DNA of 39,136 bases from Neocallimastix lanati (nom. inval.). Taxonomy: Eukaryota > Neocallimastigomycota > Neocallimastigomycetes > Neocallimastigales > Neocallimastigaceae. Position 1 is the stretch's first letter; the number at the start of each line of letters is the position of its first letter. The DNA is taken from NCBI GenBank assembly GCA_016946835.1, contig JACVTC010000357.1:1-39136 (forward strand), written 5' to 3'. Shown here in pieces: positions 18,380-30,321 of this stretch. A program made the translations under genes and the position numbers. The notes beneath the pieces were generated by a model that saw nothing but the letters and a program-made list of their open reading frames with translations, did no database searches and was not told where the DNA came from.

Positions 18380-21300
18380 TTAGAATTTCCTGATACTTTT
18401 GTTGAAATTAATTAACATTTCTTGATATTGAATATCATTTTCGATAACTGATGCTGGAACCCAGTTACATTGTTGTTTATAGTTGTATCTAACTTTGTAT
18501 TCATACCTTTTCTCTTTGTAATTTGGCCTAAAGTCTAAGATTTCAGTTATTCTAGCGGCTGTTTCTCTATACCTTGTCCTCCCTTTGAATTTTTCAGGAG
18601 TTGGAACATACGGTTCTAACTCAGAAACATGGAAAATTGGATAATGTTTTGGGAATGGAGATTTAGAAATATCTATTCTATAATTACCATTCTTTAAAAC
18701 TTCTAAAACTTTATATGGTCCATACTTACGAGGAGCTAATTTAGCTGATTCAGCGGTAGTAAATGCTGGTGGAGCATTAACCCAAACTTTTTCACCTTCT
18801 TTAAATTCAGGAGCAATCATTCTTTTCTTGTCTGCAGCTCTTTTGTAAAGATCTTGAGCTCTTAATAAGACTTCTTTGACATGTAAAAAGTTTTTTCCTA
18901 CATCTTCGATATATTCGAAATTAGAATTAGATCCTTGGAATAAAAATATTTCGTCCATTGGTGGATGGAAACCATAATTAATGAAAAATGGAGTTTGTTT
19001 TGTAGACTCATGAACTGAATTGTTATAAACAAATTCTGCTAAATGTAGCCATTTAATCCAGTCATCATGGAAGAATGCTCTAGTGTAGCATCGTAAATAT
19101 TGTGCGATGAATGAATTACATCTCTCAACCTGTCCAACAGTTTCGTGGTGATCAGTAGTTGCTATTTTTGAAGCAATTCTAAGTTTTTCTAATATTTCTG
19201 TCCATAAAGCACTTGTAAATTGAGAACCTCTATCAGAGTAAATGTCAGAAGGTAAACCGTGAATCCTAAATATTTCTTTTAAAAATGCTTCAGCAGTTTC
19301 TTCAGCTGTAGGTATAATTTTAAATGGTATTAAGTGAATCATTTTTGAAAATCGATCCACAACCACCATAATTACTGTGTATTTTTTAGATTCAGGTAGA
19401 CCGCATAAAAAATCAATTTCGATCGATCTCCAAGGTCGATCTGGAATTTCAAGTGGTCGTAAAAAATCATACTTTTTATGTCTACTAGCCTTATTTCTTG
19501 CACAGTTTTCGCATGAATTAACGAAACTTGTTATATCTTGATGCATTTTTGGCCACCAAAAATTTCTCATAATCAATTCTTCTGTACGTCGAATACCAAG
19601 ATGACCTGCTGCGGGATTTTCATGATACCTTTTTAATATTTCTAGTCTTAATTTTTCAGGAACATAAATTAAATTACCATACCATATCATATTATTTTTA
19701 ATTTTAAATTTATTCATCTTTCTAAAAGGTCGGTAGTAGTATCCTTGACTAGCATTAATTGGACCAAAGTAATGATAGATATCATCAGCAGTACTATCAG
19801 TTTTAGTTGCTTCAATTATTTCTTCAATAAGTGTGTTGGAAATACCCATTAAACATGAAGATGGATCAATATTACTACTGTCTAAGATATATTCTGGTTG
19901 TTCATATTCGGGTTTTTGTAAATAATCTGGTCTGCGAGATAAACTATCCGGTTTTCCATTCTTTTTTCCTTGTCGATAAATTAATTGGAAGTTAAATTCT
20001 TGAAAGAACATGTGCCAACGTTGTTGCCGTTGGTTGCCTACCTTTCCGCCTAAAGTATAAATTAAATTTTTATGGTCAGTAAAGACCGTAACTTGATGTT
20101 TTGCACCAAGTAATAAATGTCGCCAGTTGGAAAAAGCACATTTTATTGCTAAAAGTTCTTTTTCAGTGATTGAGTAATTTACTTCTACATTTGATAAACT
20201 TCTTGAATAGTAAGCAACAGGGTGAAGTTTACCTTCATCATCCTTTTGAGATAGAATACCACCTATTGCATAGTTGCTAGCATCACACTCAACAATAAAT
20301 GGTTTACTTGGGTCTGGATGTATTAATACAGGAGCGGTAGTAAGTCTATTTTTTAATTCTTGAAAAGCATTTTCGCATTTGTTATCCCAAATAAATTTAT
20401 TATTTTTCTTTGTTAGGTTGTGTAGTGGTCTGGCGATTTGTGCAAAATTTTCTACAAACCTTCTGTAGTAGTTACAAAGACCGACAAAACGTTGTACATC
20501 CTTAACACATGTGGGAGTAGGCCATTCTTTCACAGATTTAATCTTTTCTGGATCGGTAGATATACCTTTTCCTGAAATTACATATCCTAAAAATTGAACT
20601 TCATCTTTGTGGAATTCACATTTCTTTAATTTAGCGTATAAATTATTTTCTAATAATTTTTGTAAAACTTCGCGAACATGTTGTATATGTTCATCCAATG
20701 TTTTGGAGTAGATTAAAATATCGTCCAAATATAGAATTACAGATTTTTCTAAGAATGGGCGTAAAACTGAATTTATAAATGATTGAAAAGTTGCAGGTGC
20801 ATTTTTCAAACCGAAAGGCATTACGAGATATTCGTAATGACCATATTTTGTGCGGAAGGCGGTTTTGTATTCATCACCTTCACGTATACGTATTAAATTA
20901 TACGCTGAACGTAAGTCAAGTTTTGTAAAATATTGTGCACCTTTGACTTTTTCGATAATATCATTGATTAGTGGTAGAGGATATGAATTTCTGACTGTTA
21001 CGTCGTTTAATTTTCTATAATCGACGCAAAGTCGTAAAGTACCATCTTTCTTTTTCTGGAATAAAATAGGATAACCAGCAGGAGATTCAGAAAGACGTAT
21101 AAAACCTTTTTTCTCGTTATCTTTAATGTATTGCTTTAATACTTCGTCCTCTTCTTCAGAAAGTGGGTAAATAGGGCAGTAATGTAAGGTAGCATCCTTT
21201 TGTAGAACAATTTTACAGTCAACTAATCTGTGGGGAGGTAGTTTGTCAGCATTTTTCTTGCTAAAAACTTCAAATAAGTCTCTATAAGGTTCCGGAATAT

Positions 21301-22345
21301 CTTCAATTTTGTCTTCTTCTTCATCAATTTCATCATCTTCTTCAGTAAAAGTATCTTCAAAATTATTTAAAAATGAATAAATAAAAAGATTGTAATTAAA
21401 TTTATTGAAATTTCGTTTTGAAATTACTTTATTTTTTGAAAAATTTTTTGTAGTAAAACAATTTTTATTATTGGTAAATTTTTTGGTTACACGAAATTTT
21501 TTAAATTTATAATAATTTTTAAATTTTTTAGAATTTTTTGAAAAGTAATTTCTAAAATTGAATTTCGAATTTTTTCTAAATTTTGAATAATAATTATAAA
21601 ATTTTGAAGATGATTTATACTTAGGTGAATAATAATTATAATATGAATTTTTTGGTTTTATTGAATAAAAATTATTATTAAAATATTTTTTGTGAAATTG
21701 TTTTTTGTTAAATTTCAATTTATTTGAAAAATATAAAAATTTTGGTTTTTTATTGAAAAAATTTTTAGAAAAAATTTTTGGAAAATTTTTATAATAATTA
21801 AAATTTGAAAAATTAATTTTATTATTTAAATTTGTTATAGATACTGATTTTTTCTTAAATGAATTGAAATTTAAATTGGAGAAAATAAATTTATTTTTGT
21901 AATTAAATTGAATTTCATATTTATTCATAAATTTATTTCCAAGTAAAATATCTGTAGGTATTTTATCAGTAACTAAGAAACCATCTTTAAAAGTAGCAAT
22001 GTAAAATTTATTATTGATTGAGATTCTTAATTGAAATTTCAAAACAACAATTTCTTTTATAAAAGCTGAGCCACTAATTCCTTTTATTTCAATAGAATTA
22101 ATAGCTTTATGCTTTTGTAAATTTAATTTTGATACTAAATCTTTAGAAATAAAATTGCAATAGGATCCACTATCTAAAATAGTTGAATATTTAGTAAATT
22201 TATTATTAAATTTATTTTCAATATTATTTAATTTTAGTGGAATAAAAGTTTTTAAAGTAAAAAATGTATTTGGTAATTTTGGTATTTTTGTGGAGTCAAG
22301 TACTGGGAAATTATAATGATATGTTTTATGGTTTTGAACATTCAT
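18380..22345 (-). CDS. pol: Pol polyprotein, element A copy 3
   Basis: 1321 residues, identical to the copy 2 pol (11469-15434), including all catalytic residues of protease, RT, RNase H and integrase and the C-terminal chromodomain. The frame is intact. The only nearby difference is one T fewer in the noncoding sequence downstream (near 18232). Confidence 0.95.
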   Translation of the reverse strand: MNVQNHKTYHYNFPVLDSTKIPKLPNTFFTLKTFIPLKLNNIENKFNNKFTKYSTILDSGSYCNFISKDLVSKLNLQKHKAINSIEIKGISGSAFIKEIVVLKFQLRISINNKFYIATFKDGFLVTDKIPTDILLGNKFMNKYEIQFNYKNKFIFSNLNFNSFKKKSVSITNLNNKINFSNFNYYKNFPKIFSKNFFNKKPKFLYFSNKLKFNKKQFHKKYFNNNFYSIKPKNSYYNYYSPKYKSSSKFYNYYSKFRKNSKFNFRNYFSKNSKKFKNYYKFKKFRVTKKFTNNKNCFTTKNFSKNKVISKRNFNKFNYNLFIYSFLNNFEDTFTEEDDEIDEEEDKIEDIPEPYRDLFEVFSKKNADKLPPHRLVDCKIVLQKDATLHYCPIYPLSEEEDEVLKQYIKDNEKKGFIRLSESPAGYPILFQKKKDGTLRLCVDYRKLNDVTVRNSYPLPLINDIIEKVKGAQYFTKLDLRSAYNLIRIREGDEYKTAFRTKYGHYEYLVMPFGLKNAPATFQSFINSVLRPFLEKSVILYLDDILIYSKTLDEHIQHVREVLQKLLENNLYAKLKKCEFHKDEVQFLGYVISGKGISTDPEKIKSVKEWPTPTCVKDVQRFVGLCNYYRRFVENFAQIARPLHNLTKKNNKFIWDNKCENAFQELKNRLTTAPVLIHPDPSKPFIVECDASNYAIGGILSQKDDEGKLHPVAYYSRSLSNVEVNYSITEKELLAIKCAFSNWRHLLLGAKHQVTVFTDHKNLIYTLGGKVGNQRQQRWHMFFQEFNFQLIYRQGKKNGKPDSLSRRPDYLQKPEYEQPEYILDSSNIDPSSCLMGISNTLIEEIIEATKTDSTADDIYHYFGPINASQGYYYRPFRKMNKFKIKNNMIWYGNLIYVPEKLRLEILKRYHENPAAGHLGIRRTEELIMRNFWWPKMHQDITSFVNSCENCARNKASRHKKYDFLRPLEIPDRPWRSIEIDFLCGLPESKKYTVIMVVVDRFSKMIHLIPFKIIPTAEETAEAFLKEIFRIHGLPSDIYSDRGSQFTSALWTEILEKLRIASKIATTDHHETVGQVERCNSFIAQYLRCYTRAFFHDDWIKWLHLAEFVYNNSVHESTKQTPFFINYGFHPPMDEIFLFQGSNSNFEYIEDVGKNFLHVKEVLLRAQDLYKRAADKKRMIAPEFKEGEKVWVNAPPAFTTAESAKLAPRKYGPYKVLEVLKNGNYRIDISKSPFPKHYPIFHVSELEPYVPTPEKFKGRTRYRETAARITEILDFRPNYKEKRYEYKVRYNYKQQCNWVPASVIENDIQYQEMLINFNKSIRKF

Positions 22346-22378
22346 AGACTCCTTATGATGTTCATTAGTTAGTTTTTT
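22292..22378 (-). promoter_or_regulatory. -1 frameshift signal of A copy 3
   Basis: Heptamer at 22378-22372 followed by the same spacer, stem and downstream pairing arm as copy 1. Confidence 0.85.
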
Positions 22379-23376
22379 GTACTGACTTTTTTGACATTAG
22401 TAGTAGAATAATTACTACTATTATTGTTATTGTTGTTATTGTATTTATTATTATAATTATAATTTCTTGATGATTTGTAGGACGATTTTTTATTGGGTTT
22501 TTTATTAGTATTATTATTTCTATTACTGCTAATTTTACTTTTAATTTTAAAAGAATTTTCTAATAGGATACATTTTGTAATAATTGCTTCTAATGTATTT
22601 GGTAAATTTTCCATTTTCTTAATTTCTTCTTTAAATTTTGGGTGTAAACCATTGTAAAAAAATAGAGCAAGACTTTTATCTTCTAAATCTAATTGGTTAC
22701 TATAGGCACGAAAACTTTCTATATATTGGTTGATGTTTCCATAGTTATGTTTTAATTCTAATAGTTGAATTTGAGCAAGTTTTTTACTTTCAACATTAGG
22801 GAAGGCAGCTTTTAAACCATCCAATAATTCTTGTAATGAAGCTGGTACCACATTACCTTTGTATTTTGTAAGATACCAATTCCTAGCAGCATCTCTAAGT
22901 CTAGTTTTTACAAAATTAACACGAGCATCTGGTGGTAGTAAATTATTTGGATATGCCTTAAATGTTGCAGAACATAATTCACAGAATAATTCAACTTCAG
23001 CTGGTACACCAGTAAACAATCCTGGATCTGGTACTTGTGCTATAGGATAGGTAATTCTTCCTCTCATAACTACATCATTGTCTAGATCATAATTAGTAGA
23101 AGAGTCAGAACGTCCACTATCATCATTGCTATTATCGTCCCCAGGCCTCGGAGTTGCCCGTTGATGGATATATCTATCTTGAATTTCATTTCTTAACATG
23201 GTAGCAATATTCTGGTTATTAGCAGCAATTTCTTGTTGAAATCTACCATACATTTGGGTAGCAAAAGCCTCTAAATCAGTCCTACTAACAGCAGTTTGGT
23301 TCAAAGTTTGAAGTACTTCATTGATGGCAGTACCAAGTTCTTGCCTAAATCTTTCCATAAAATCTTGATTGGACAT
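22369..23376 (-). CDS. gag: Gag, element A copy 3
   Basis: 335 residues, identical to the copy 1 Gag; it is followed in the -1 frame by the intact pol at 18380-22345. Confidence 0.92.
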   Translation of the reverse strand: MSNQDFMERFRQELGTAINEVLQTLNQTAVSRTDLEAFATQMYGRFQQEIAANNQNIATMLRNEIQDRYIHQRATPRPGDDNSNDDSGRSDSSTNYDLDNDVVMRGRITYPIAQVPDPGLFTGVPAEVELFCELCSATFKAYPNNLLPPDARVNFVKTRLRDAARNWYLTKYKGNVVPASLQELLDGLKAAFPNVESKKLAQIQLLELKHNYGNINQYIESFRAYSNQLDLEDKSLALFFYNGLHPKFKEEIKKMENLPNTLEAIITKCILLENSFKIKSKISSNRNNNTNKKPNKKSSYKSSRNYNYNNKYNNNNNNNSSNYSTTNVKKVSTKN

Positions 23377-23409
23377 GCTAAGGTAGTTACCAAAATTCGG
23401 TAAGATTAT

Positions 23410-24473
23410 TGTAAAGGATTTCTAATGTGGGTTAGAAATATATAAATTTTAAATAATTTAACTAGGTCAACAAGTCCTTATATAGTAATAAAAAGGATTA
23501 GATTCTTATAAAATATTGATCAAATAATTATTGAAATAAAAGAATACTTTTTATTATAATAAACACTAATAAAATATTATAAAAATATATTTAAAAGTTT
23601 CTTTTTTATATTTATAACTTTTATTTATAATTATTATTAATTAATTATTATTATTACTATAATAGATTATTCTTATATTAATAATCTTACAAAGATTTAA
23701 TTCTAAATCAAATTAATGTCTTTTTATATTATTTTCTAAAAATAATTATTATAATAATATTTATTTAATACATGTATTTTTTATATATATAAAACTAAAC
23801 TATTTAATTAATAAACTATCTAAATAAAATATAAAACTAAAGGAGATATTGTTTTTATTATTCATTATTCATAAGACTAGTCATTTTCATTATTCATATT
23901 GAGTCAGAATATTATTCTAAAGTCATTATCTAAATAATTATAACTAATAAAAATAAAACATAATTGTTAGTAAAAATATAATATAATAATTCGTATTTAA
24001 ACATAATATAATTATTTGTTATTAATGGATAAATTATATAATAATTTGTATAGTAATGGATTAATTATTAAGGGGCCCTATCAAAATAATTTCTCCAATA
24101 TTATATATATATTATTGATATTTATCCAAAACTTTGAATCACGATATCTCGTGAACCAGTGGAGATATCGAGCTAAAAATTTGATATTTTTCTTCTCGGA
24201 AGCTAAAGCTTCCGAATGAGCATAATACCAAGCGCGAAACTCAATTATTTGGCGAGATATGACTCATTGAAGTGAGTCTTAAATCACACATTATTTTATT
24301 ATTTAATTATTGAAAAATTTAAAATAAATTTTTATATTTAAATTGTTTAATATGAATCATATTTAGTAATAATAAATAATATAATATTATATAATGAATT
24401 AATGACGATTGAATAATATTTTTGTTTGCAATTCCAAAGTGATTTCAAACTAAATCACCTCGTAATCGCGACA
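23410..24473 (-). repeat. A LTR 4, 1064 bp
   Basis: Shared between copies 3 and 4; same boundaries (TGTAAAGG to TCGCGACA on the plus strand) and same internal signals. Confidence 0.92.
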
Positions 24474-25291
24474 TCGCTCCTCCTGAAGAATCGAATTCCA
24501 GGCGATTGAATAATTCATATATTAGGAATATACATGATAATATATTATGATTGACTCAATATATAGTTGAAATATAATTACAATATATAATATTGAAAAA
24601 TTATTGAATAGAAATTAACATATTAAAATATTGAAATATAGTTCCATATATGGTGAAAAATTTTTATCATAAATTCTAATTAATAATATTTTGTTGAAAA
24701 TTTAAACTCTACTTATTATAGAATTGCATAAATTTAATTTAAATAAATTAAAAATTTCAAAAAAATAAATTTTTTATTTGAATATTATATATAATTGATT
24801 TTTAATAATATTTTTAATAATAAAATATATTCTTGAAAAATTTATTATAAAATTATTGATATATAGAAAAATTTTAAAATTTTTTGAAAAAGCTGATTTT
24901 ACTGAATTTTTTGTAAAATATAATTATTGAGATCTATTTTATTTTTTATCTGTAAAATGTGAAATTTGAAATTTAAGTAATTTTACTTGTAAATTTTAAT
25001 ATTGTATAATTATTTTTATATATTTTATAATAAAGATTTTGTGTAATTTATTTTTGAATATGCTCAAGTTAATTTTTTGAAATAAACTAAAAATTTAGTT
25101 TTAATTATTTTTTAATTATTTTTAATAAAATAAAATTGAAAAAATTTTTGAAATTGAAATTCCATTTATTTGAAATTATTTTTGAAATTTAAATTTAATT
25201 AGTGAGATGAGTTTATGAAAATAATAAATTTGTATTACTAAGTTGATTTTTGGTACTTTATTATAAAAATTGATTAATAAATTGCTTTGTT

Positions 25292-28200
25292 TTAGAATTT
25301 CCTGATACTTTTGTTGAAATTAATTAACATTTCTTGATATTGAATATCATTTTCGATAACTGATGCTGGAACCCAGTTACATTGTTGTTTATAGTTGTAT
25401 CTAACTTTGTATTCATACCTTTTCTCTTTGTAATTTGGCCTAAAGTCTAAGATTTCAGTTATTCTAGCGGCTGTTTCTCTATACCTTGTCCTCCCTTTGA
25501 ATTTTTCAGGAGTTGGAACATACGGTTCTAACTCAGAAACATGGAAAATTGGATAATGTTTTGGGAATGGAGATTTAGAAATATCTATTCTATAATTACC
25601 ATTCTTTAAAACTTCTAAAACTTTATATGGTCCATACTTACGAGGAGCTAATTTAGCTGATTCAGCGGTAGTAAATGCTGGTGGAGCATTAACCCAAACT
25701 TTTTCACCTTCTTTAAATTCAGGAGCAATCATTCTTTTCTTGTCTGCAGCTCTTTTGTAAAGATCTTGAGCTCTTAATAAGACTTCTTTGACATGTAAAA
25801 AGTTTTTTCCTACATCTTCGATATATTCGAAATTAGAATTAGATCCTTGGAATAAAAATATTTCGTCCATTGGTGGATGGAAACCATAATTAATGAAAAA
25901 TGGAGTTTGTTTTGTAGACTCATGAACTGAATTGTTATAAACAAATTCTGCTAAATGTAGCCATTTAATCCAGTCATCATGGAAGAATGCTCTAGTGTAG
26001 CATCGTAAATATTGTGCGATGAATGAATTACATCTCTCAACCTGTCCAACAGTTTCGTGGTGATCAGTAGTTGCTATTTTTGAAGCAATTCTAAGTTTTT
26101 CTAATATTTCTGTCCATAAAGCACTTGTAAATTGAGAACCTCTATCAGAGTAAATGTCAGAAGGTAAACCGTGAATCCTAAATATTTCTTTTAAAAATGC
26201 TTCAGCAGTTTCTTCAGCTGTAGGTATAATTTTAAATGGTATTAAGTGAATCATTTTTGAAAATCGATCCACAACCACCATAATTACTGTGTATTTTTTA
26301 GATTCAGGTAGACCGCATAAAAAATCAATTTCGATCGATCTCCAAGGTCGATCTGGAATTTCAAGTGGTCGTAAAAAATCATACTTTTTATGTCTACTAG
26401 CCTTATTTCTTGCACAGTTTTCGCATGAATTAACGAAACTTGTTATATCTTGATGCATTTTTGGCCACCAAAAATTTCTCATAATCAATTCTTCTGTACG
26501 TCGAATACCAAGATGACCTGCTGCGGGATTTTCATGATACCTTTTTAATATTTCTAGTCTTAATTTTTCAGGAACATAAATTAAATTACCATACCATATC
26601 ATATTATTTTTAATTTTAAATTTATTCATCTTTCTAAAAGGTCGGTAGTAGTATCCTTGACTAGCATTAATTGGACCAAAGTAATGATAGATATCATCAG
26701 CAGTACTATCAGTTTTAGTTGCTTCAATTATTTCTTCAATAAGTGTGTTGGAAATACCCATTAAACATGAAGATGGATCAATATTACTACTGTCTAAGAT
26801 ATATTCTGGTTGTTCATATTCGGGTTTTTGTAAATAATCTGGTCTGCGAGATAAACTATCCGGTTTTCCATTCTTTTTTCCTTGTCGATAAATTAATTGG
26901 AAGTTAAATTCTTGAAAGAACATGTGCCAACGTTGTTGCCGTTGGTTGCCTACCTTTCCGCCTAAAGTATAAATTAAATTTTTATGGTCAGTAAAGACCG
27001 TAACTTGATGTTTTGCACCAAGTAATAAATGTCGCCAGTTGGAAAAAGCACATTTTATTGCTAAAAGTTCTTTTTCAGTGATTGAGTAATTTACTTCTAC
27101 ATTTGATAAACTTCTTGAATAGTAAGCAACAGGGTGAAGTTTACCTTCATCATCCTTTTGAGATAGAATACCACCTATTGCATAGTTGCTAGCATCACAC
27201 TCAACAATAAATGGTTTACTTGGGTCTGGATGTATTAATACAGGAGCGGTAGTAAGTCTATTTTTTAATTCTTGAAAAGCATTTTCGCATTTGTTATCCC
27301 AAATAAATTTATTATTTTTCTTTGTTAGGTTGTGTAGTGGTCTGGCGATTTGTGCAAAATTTTCTACAAACCTTCTGTAGTAGTTACAAAGACCGACAAA
27401 ACGTTGTACATCCTTAACACATGTGGGAGTAGGCCATTCTTTCACAGATTTAATCTTTTCTGGATCGGTAGATATACCTTTTCCTGAAATTACATATCCT
27501 AAAAATTGAACTTCATCTTTGTGGAATTCACATTTCTTTAATTTAGCGTATAAATTATTTTCTAATAATTTTTGTAAAACTTCGCGAACATGTTGTATAT
27601 GTTCATCCAATGTTTTGGAGTAGATTAAAATATCGTCCAAATATAGAATTACAGATTTTTCTAAGAATGGGCGTAAAACTGAATTTATAAATGATTGAAA
27701 AGTTGCAGGTGCATTTTTCAAACCGAAAGGCATTACGAGATATTCGTAATGACCATATTTTGTGCGGAAGGCGGTTTTGTATTCATCACCTTCACGTATA
27801 CGTATTAAATTATACGCTGAACGTAAGTCAAGTTTTGTAAAATATTGTGCACCTTTGACTTTTTCGATAATATCATTGATTAGTGGTAGAGGATATGAAT
27901 TTCTGACTGTTACGTCGTTTAATTTTCTATAATCGACGCAAAGTCGTAAAGTACCATCTTTCTTTTTCTGGAATAAAATAGGATAACCAGCAGGAGATTC
28001 AGAAAGACGTATAAAACCTTTTTTCTCGTTATCTTTAATGTATTGCTTTAATACTTCGTCCTCTTCTTCAGAAAGTGGGTAAATAGGGCAGTAATGTAAG
28101 GTAGCATCCTTTTGTAGAACAATTTTACAGTCAACTAATCTGTGGGGAGGTAGTTTGTCAGCATTTTTCTTGCTAAAAACTTCAAATAAGTCTCTATAAG

Positions 28201-29257
28201 GTTCCGGAATATCTTCAATTTTGTCTTCTTCTTCATCAATTTCATCATCTTCTTCAGTAAAAGTATCTTCAAAATTATTTAAAAATGAATAAATAAAAAG
28301 ATTGTAATTAAATTTATTGAAATTTCGTTTTGAAATTACTTTATTTTTTGAAAAATTTTTTGTAGTAAAACAATTTTTATTATTGGTAAATTTTTTGGTT
28401 ACACGAAATTTTTTAAATTTATAATAATTTTTAAATTTTTTAGAATTTTTTGAAAAGTAATTTCTAAAATTGAATTTCGAATTTTTTCTAAATTTTGAAT
28501 AATAATTATAAAATTTTGAAGATGATTTATACTTAGGTGAATAATAATTATAATATGAATTTTTTGGTTTTATTGAATAAAAATTATTATTAAAATATTT
28601 TTTGTGAAATTGTTTTTTGTTAAATTTCAATTTATTTGAAAAATATAAAAATTTTGGTTTTTTATTGAAAAAATTTTTAGAAAAAATTTTTGGAAAATTT
28701 TTATAATAATTAAAATTTGAAAAATTAATTTTATTATTTAAATTTGTTATAGATACTGATTTTTTCTTAAATGAATTGAAATTTAAATTGGAGAAAATAA
28801 ATTTATTTTTGTAATTAAATTGAATTTCATATTTATTCATAAATTTATTTCCAAGTAAAATATCTGTAGGTATTTTATCAGTAACTAAGAAACCATCTTT
28901 AAAAGTAGCAATGTAAAATTTATTATTGATTGAGATTCTTAATTGAAATTTCAAAACAACAATTTCTTTTATAAAAGCTGAGCCACTAATTCCTTTTATT
29001 TCAATAGAATTAATAGCTTTATGCTTTTGTAAATTTAATTTTGATACTAAATCTTTAGAAATAAAATTGCAATAGGATCCACTATCTAAAATAGTTGAAT
29101 ATTTAGTAAATTTATTATTAAATTTATTTTCAATATTATTTAATTTTAGTGGAATAAAAGTTTTTAAAGTAAAAAATGTATTTGGTAATTTTGGTATTTT
29201 TGTGGAGTCAAGTACTGGGAAATTATAATGATATGTTTTATGGTTTTGAACATTCAT
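25292..29257 (-). CDS. pol: Pol polyprotein, element A copy 4
   Basis: 1321 residues, identical to copies 2 and 3. In sense order this is the first unit of the array, so its 5' LTR (LTR 5) is the one that borders outside DNA. Intact frame and catalytic residues. Confidence 0.95.
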   Translation of the reverse strand: MNVQNHKTYHYNFPVLDSTKIPKLPNTFFTLKTFIPLKLNNIENKFNNKFTKYSTILDSGSYCNFISKDLVSKLNLQKHKAINSIEIKGISGSAFIKEIVVLKFQLRISINNKFYIATFKDGFLVTDKIPTDILLGNKFMNKYEIQFNYKNKFIFSNLNFNSFKKKSVSITNLNNKINFSNFNYYKNFPKIFSKNFFNKKPKFLYFSNKLKFNKKQFHKKYFNNNFYSIKPKNSYYNYYSPKYKSSSKFYNYYSKFRKNSKFNFRNYFSKNSKKFKNYYKFKKFRVTKKFTNNKNCFTTKNFSKNKVISKRNFNKFNYNLFIYSFLNNFEDTFTEEDDEIDEEEDKIEDIPEPYRDLFEVFSKKNADKLPPHRLVDCKIVLQKDATLHYCPIYPLSEEEDEVLKQYIKDNEKKGFIRLSESPAGYPILFQKKKDGTLRLCVDYRKLNDVTVRNSYPLPLINDIIEKVKGAQYFTKLDLRSAYNLIRIREGDEYKTAFRTKYGHYEYLVMPFGLKNAPATFQSFINSVLRPFLEKSVILYLDDILIYSKTLDEHIQHVREVLQKLLENNLYAKLKKCEFHKDEVQFLGYVISGKGISTDPEKIKSVKEWPTPTCVKDVQRFVGLCNYYRRFVENFAQIARPLHNLTKKNNKFIWDNKCENAFQELKNRLTTAPVLIHPDPSKPFIVECDASNYAIGGILSQKDDEGKLHPVAYYSRSLSNVEVNYSITEKELLAIKCAFSNWRHLLLGAKHQVTVFTDHKNLIYTLGGKVGNQRQQRWHMFFQEFNFQLIYRQGKKNGKPDSLSRRPDYLQKPEYEQPEYILDSSNIDPSSCLMGISNTLIEEIIEATKTDSTADDIYHYFGPINASQGYYYRPFRKMNKFKIKNNMIWYGNLIYVPEKLRLEILKRYHENPAAGHLGIRRTEELIMRNFWWPKMHQDITSFVNSCENCARNKASRHKKYDFLRPLEIPDRPWRSIEIDFLCGLPESKKYTVIMVVVDRFSKMIHLIPFKIIPTAEETAEAFLKEIFRIHGLPSDIYSDRGSQFTSALWTEILEKLRIASKIATTDHHETVGQVERCNSFIAQYLRCYTRAFFHDDWIKWLHLAEFVYNNSVHESTKQTPFFINYGFHPPMDEIFLFQGSNSNFEYIEDVGKNFLHVKEVLLRAQDLYKRAADKKRMIAPEFKEGEKVWVNAPPAFTTAESAKLAPRKYGPYKVLEVLKNGNYRIDISKSPFPKHYPIFHVSELEPYVPTPEKFKGRTRYRETAARITEILDFRPNYKEKRYEYKVRYNYKQQCNWVPASVIENDIQYQEMLINFNKSIRKF

Positions 29258-29290
29258 AGACTCCTTATGATGTTCATTAGTTAGTTTTTT
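29204..29290 (-). promoter_or_regulatory. -1 frameshift signal of A copy 4
   Basis: Heptamer at 29290-29284 followed by the same 7-nt spacer and pseudoknot arms as copy 1. Confidence 0.85.
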
Positions 29291-30288
29291 GTACTGACTT
29301 TTTTGACATTAGTAGTAGAATAATTACTACTATTATTGTTATTGTTGTTATTGTATTTATTATTATAATTATAATTTCTTGATGATTTGTAGGACGATTT
29401 TTTATTGGGTTTTTTATTAGTATTATTATTTCTATTACTGCTAATTTTACTTTTAATTTTAAAAGAATTTTCTAATAGGATACATTTTGTAATAATTGCT
29501 TCTAATGTATTTGGTAAATTTTCCATTTTCTTAATTTCTTCTTTAAATTTTGGGTGTAAACCATTGTAAAAAAATAGAGCAAGACTTTTATCTTCTAAAT
29601 CTAATTGGTTACTATAGGCACGAAAACTTTCTATATATTGGTTGATGTTTCCATAGTTATGTTTTAATTCTAATAGTTGAATTTGAGCAAGTTTTTTACT
29701 TTCAACATTAGGGAAGGCAGCTTTTAAACCATCCAATAATTCTTGTAATGAAGCTGGTACCACATTACCTTTGTATTTTGTAAGATACCAATTCCTAGCA
29801 GCATCTCTAAGTCTAGTTTTTACAAAATTAACACGAGCATCTGGTGGTAGTAAATTATTTGGATATGCCTTAAATGTTGCAGAACATAATTCACAGAATA
29901 ATTCAACTTCAGCTGGTACACCAGTAAACAATCCTGGATCTGGTACTTGTGCTATAGGATAGGTAATTCTTCCTCTCATAACTACATCATTGTCTAGATC
30001 ATAATTAGTAGAAGAGTCAGAACGTCCACTATCATCATTGCTATTATCGTCCCCAGGCCTCGGAGTTGCCCGTTGATGGATATATCTATCTTGAATTTCA
30101 TTTCTTAACATGGTAGCAATATTCTGGTTATTAGCAGCAATTTCTTGTTGAAATCTACCATACATTTGGGTAGCAAAAGCCTCTAAATCAGTCCTACTAA
30201 CAGCAGTTTGGTTCAAAGTTTGAAGTACTTCATTGATGGCAGTACCAAGTTCTTGCCTAAATCTTTCCATAAAATCTTGATTGGACAT
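29281..30288 (-). CDS. gag: Gag, element A copy 4
   Basis: 335 residues, identical to the other three Gag copies; first gene of the array in sense order, 33 nt after LTR 5. Confidence 0.92.
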   Translation of the reverse strand: MSNQDFMERFRQELGTAINEVLQTLNQTAVSRTDLEAFATQMYGRFQQEIAANNQNIATMLRNEIQDRYIHQRATPRPGDDNSNDDSGRSDSSTNYDLDNDVVMRGRITYPIAQVPDPGLFTGVPAEVELFCELCSATFKAYPNNLLPPDARVNFVKTRLRDAARNWYLTKYKGNVVPASLQELLDGLKAAFPNVESKKLAQIQLLELKHNYGNINQYIESFRAYSNQLDLEDKSLALFFYNGLHPKFKEEIKKMENLPNTLEAIITKCILLENSFKIKSKISSNRNNNTNKKPNKKSSYKSSRNYNYNNKYNNNNNNNSSNYSTTNVKKVSTKN

Positions 30289-30321
30289 GCTAAGGTAGTT
30301 ACCAAAATTCGGTAAGATTAT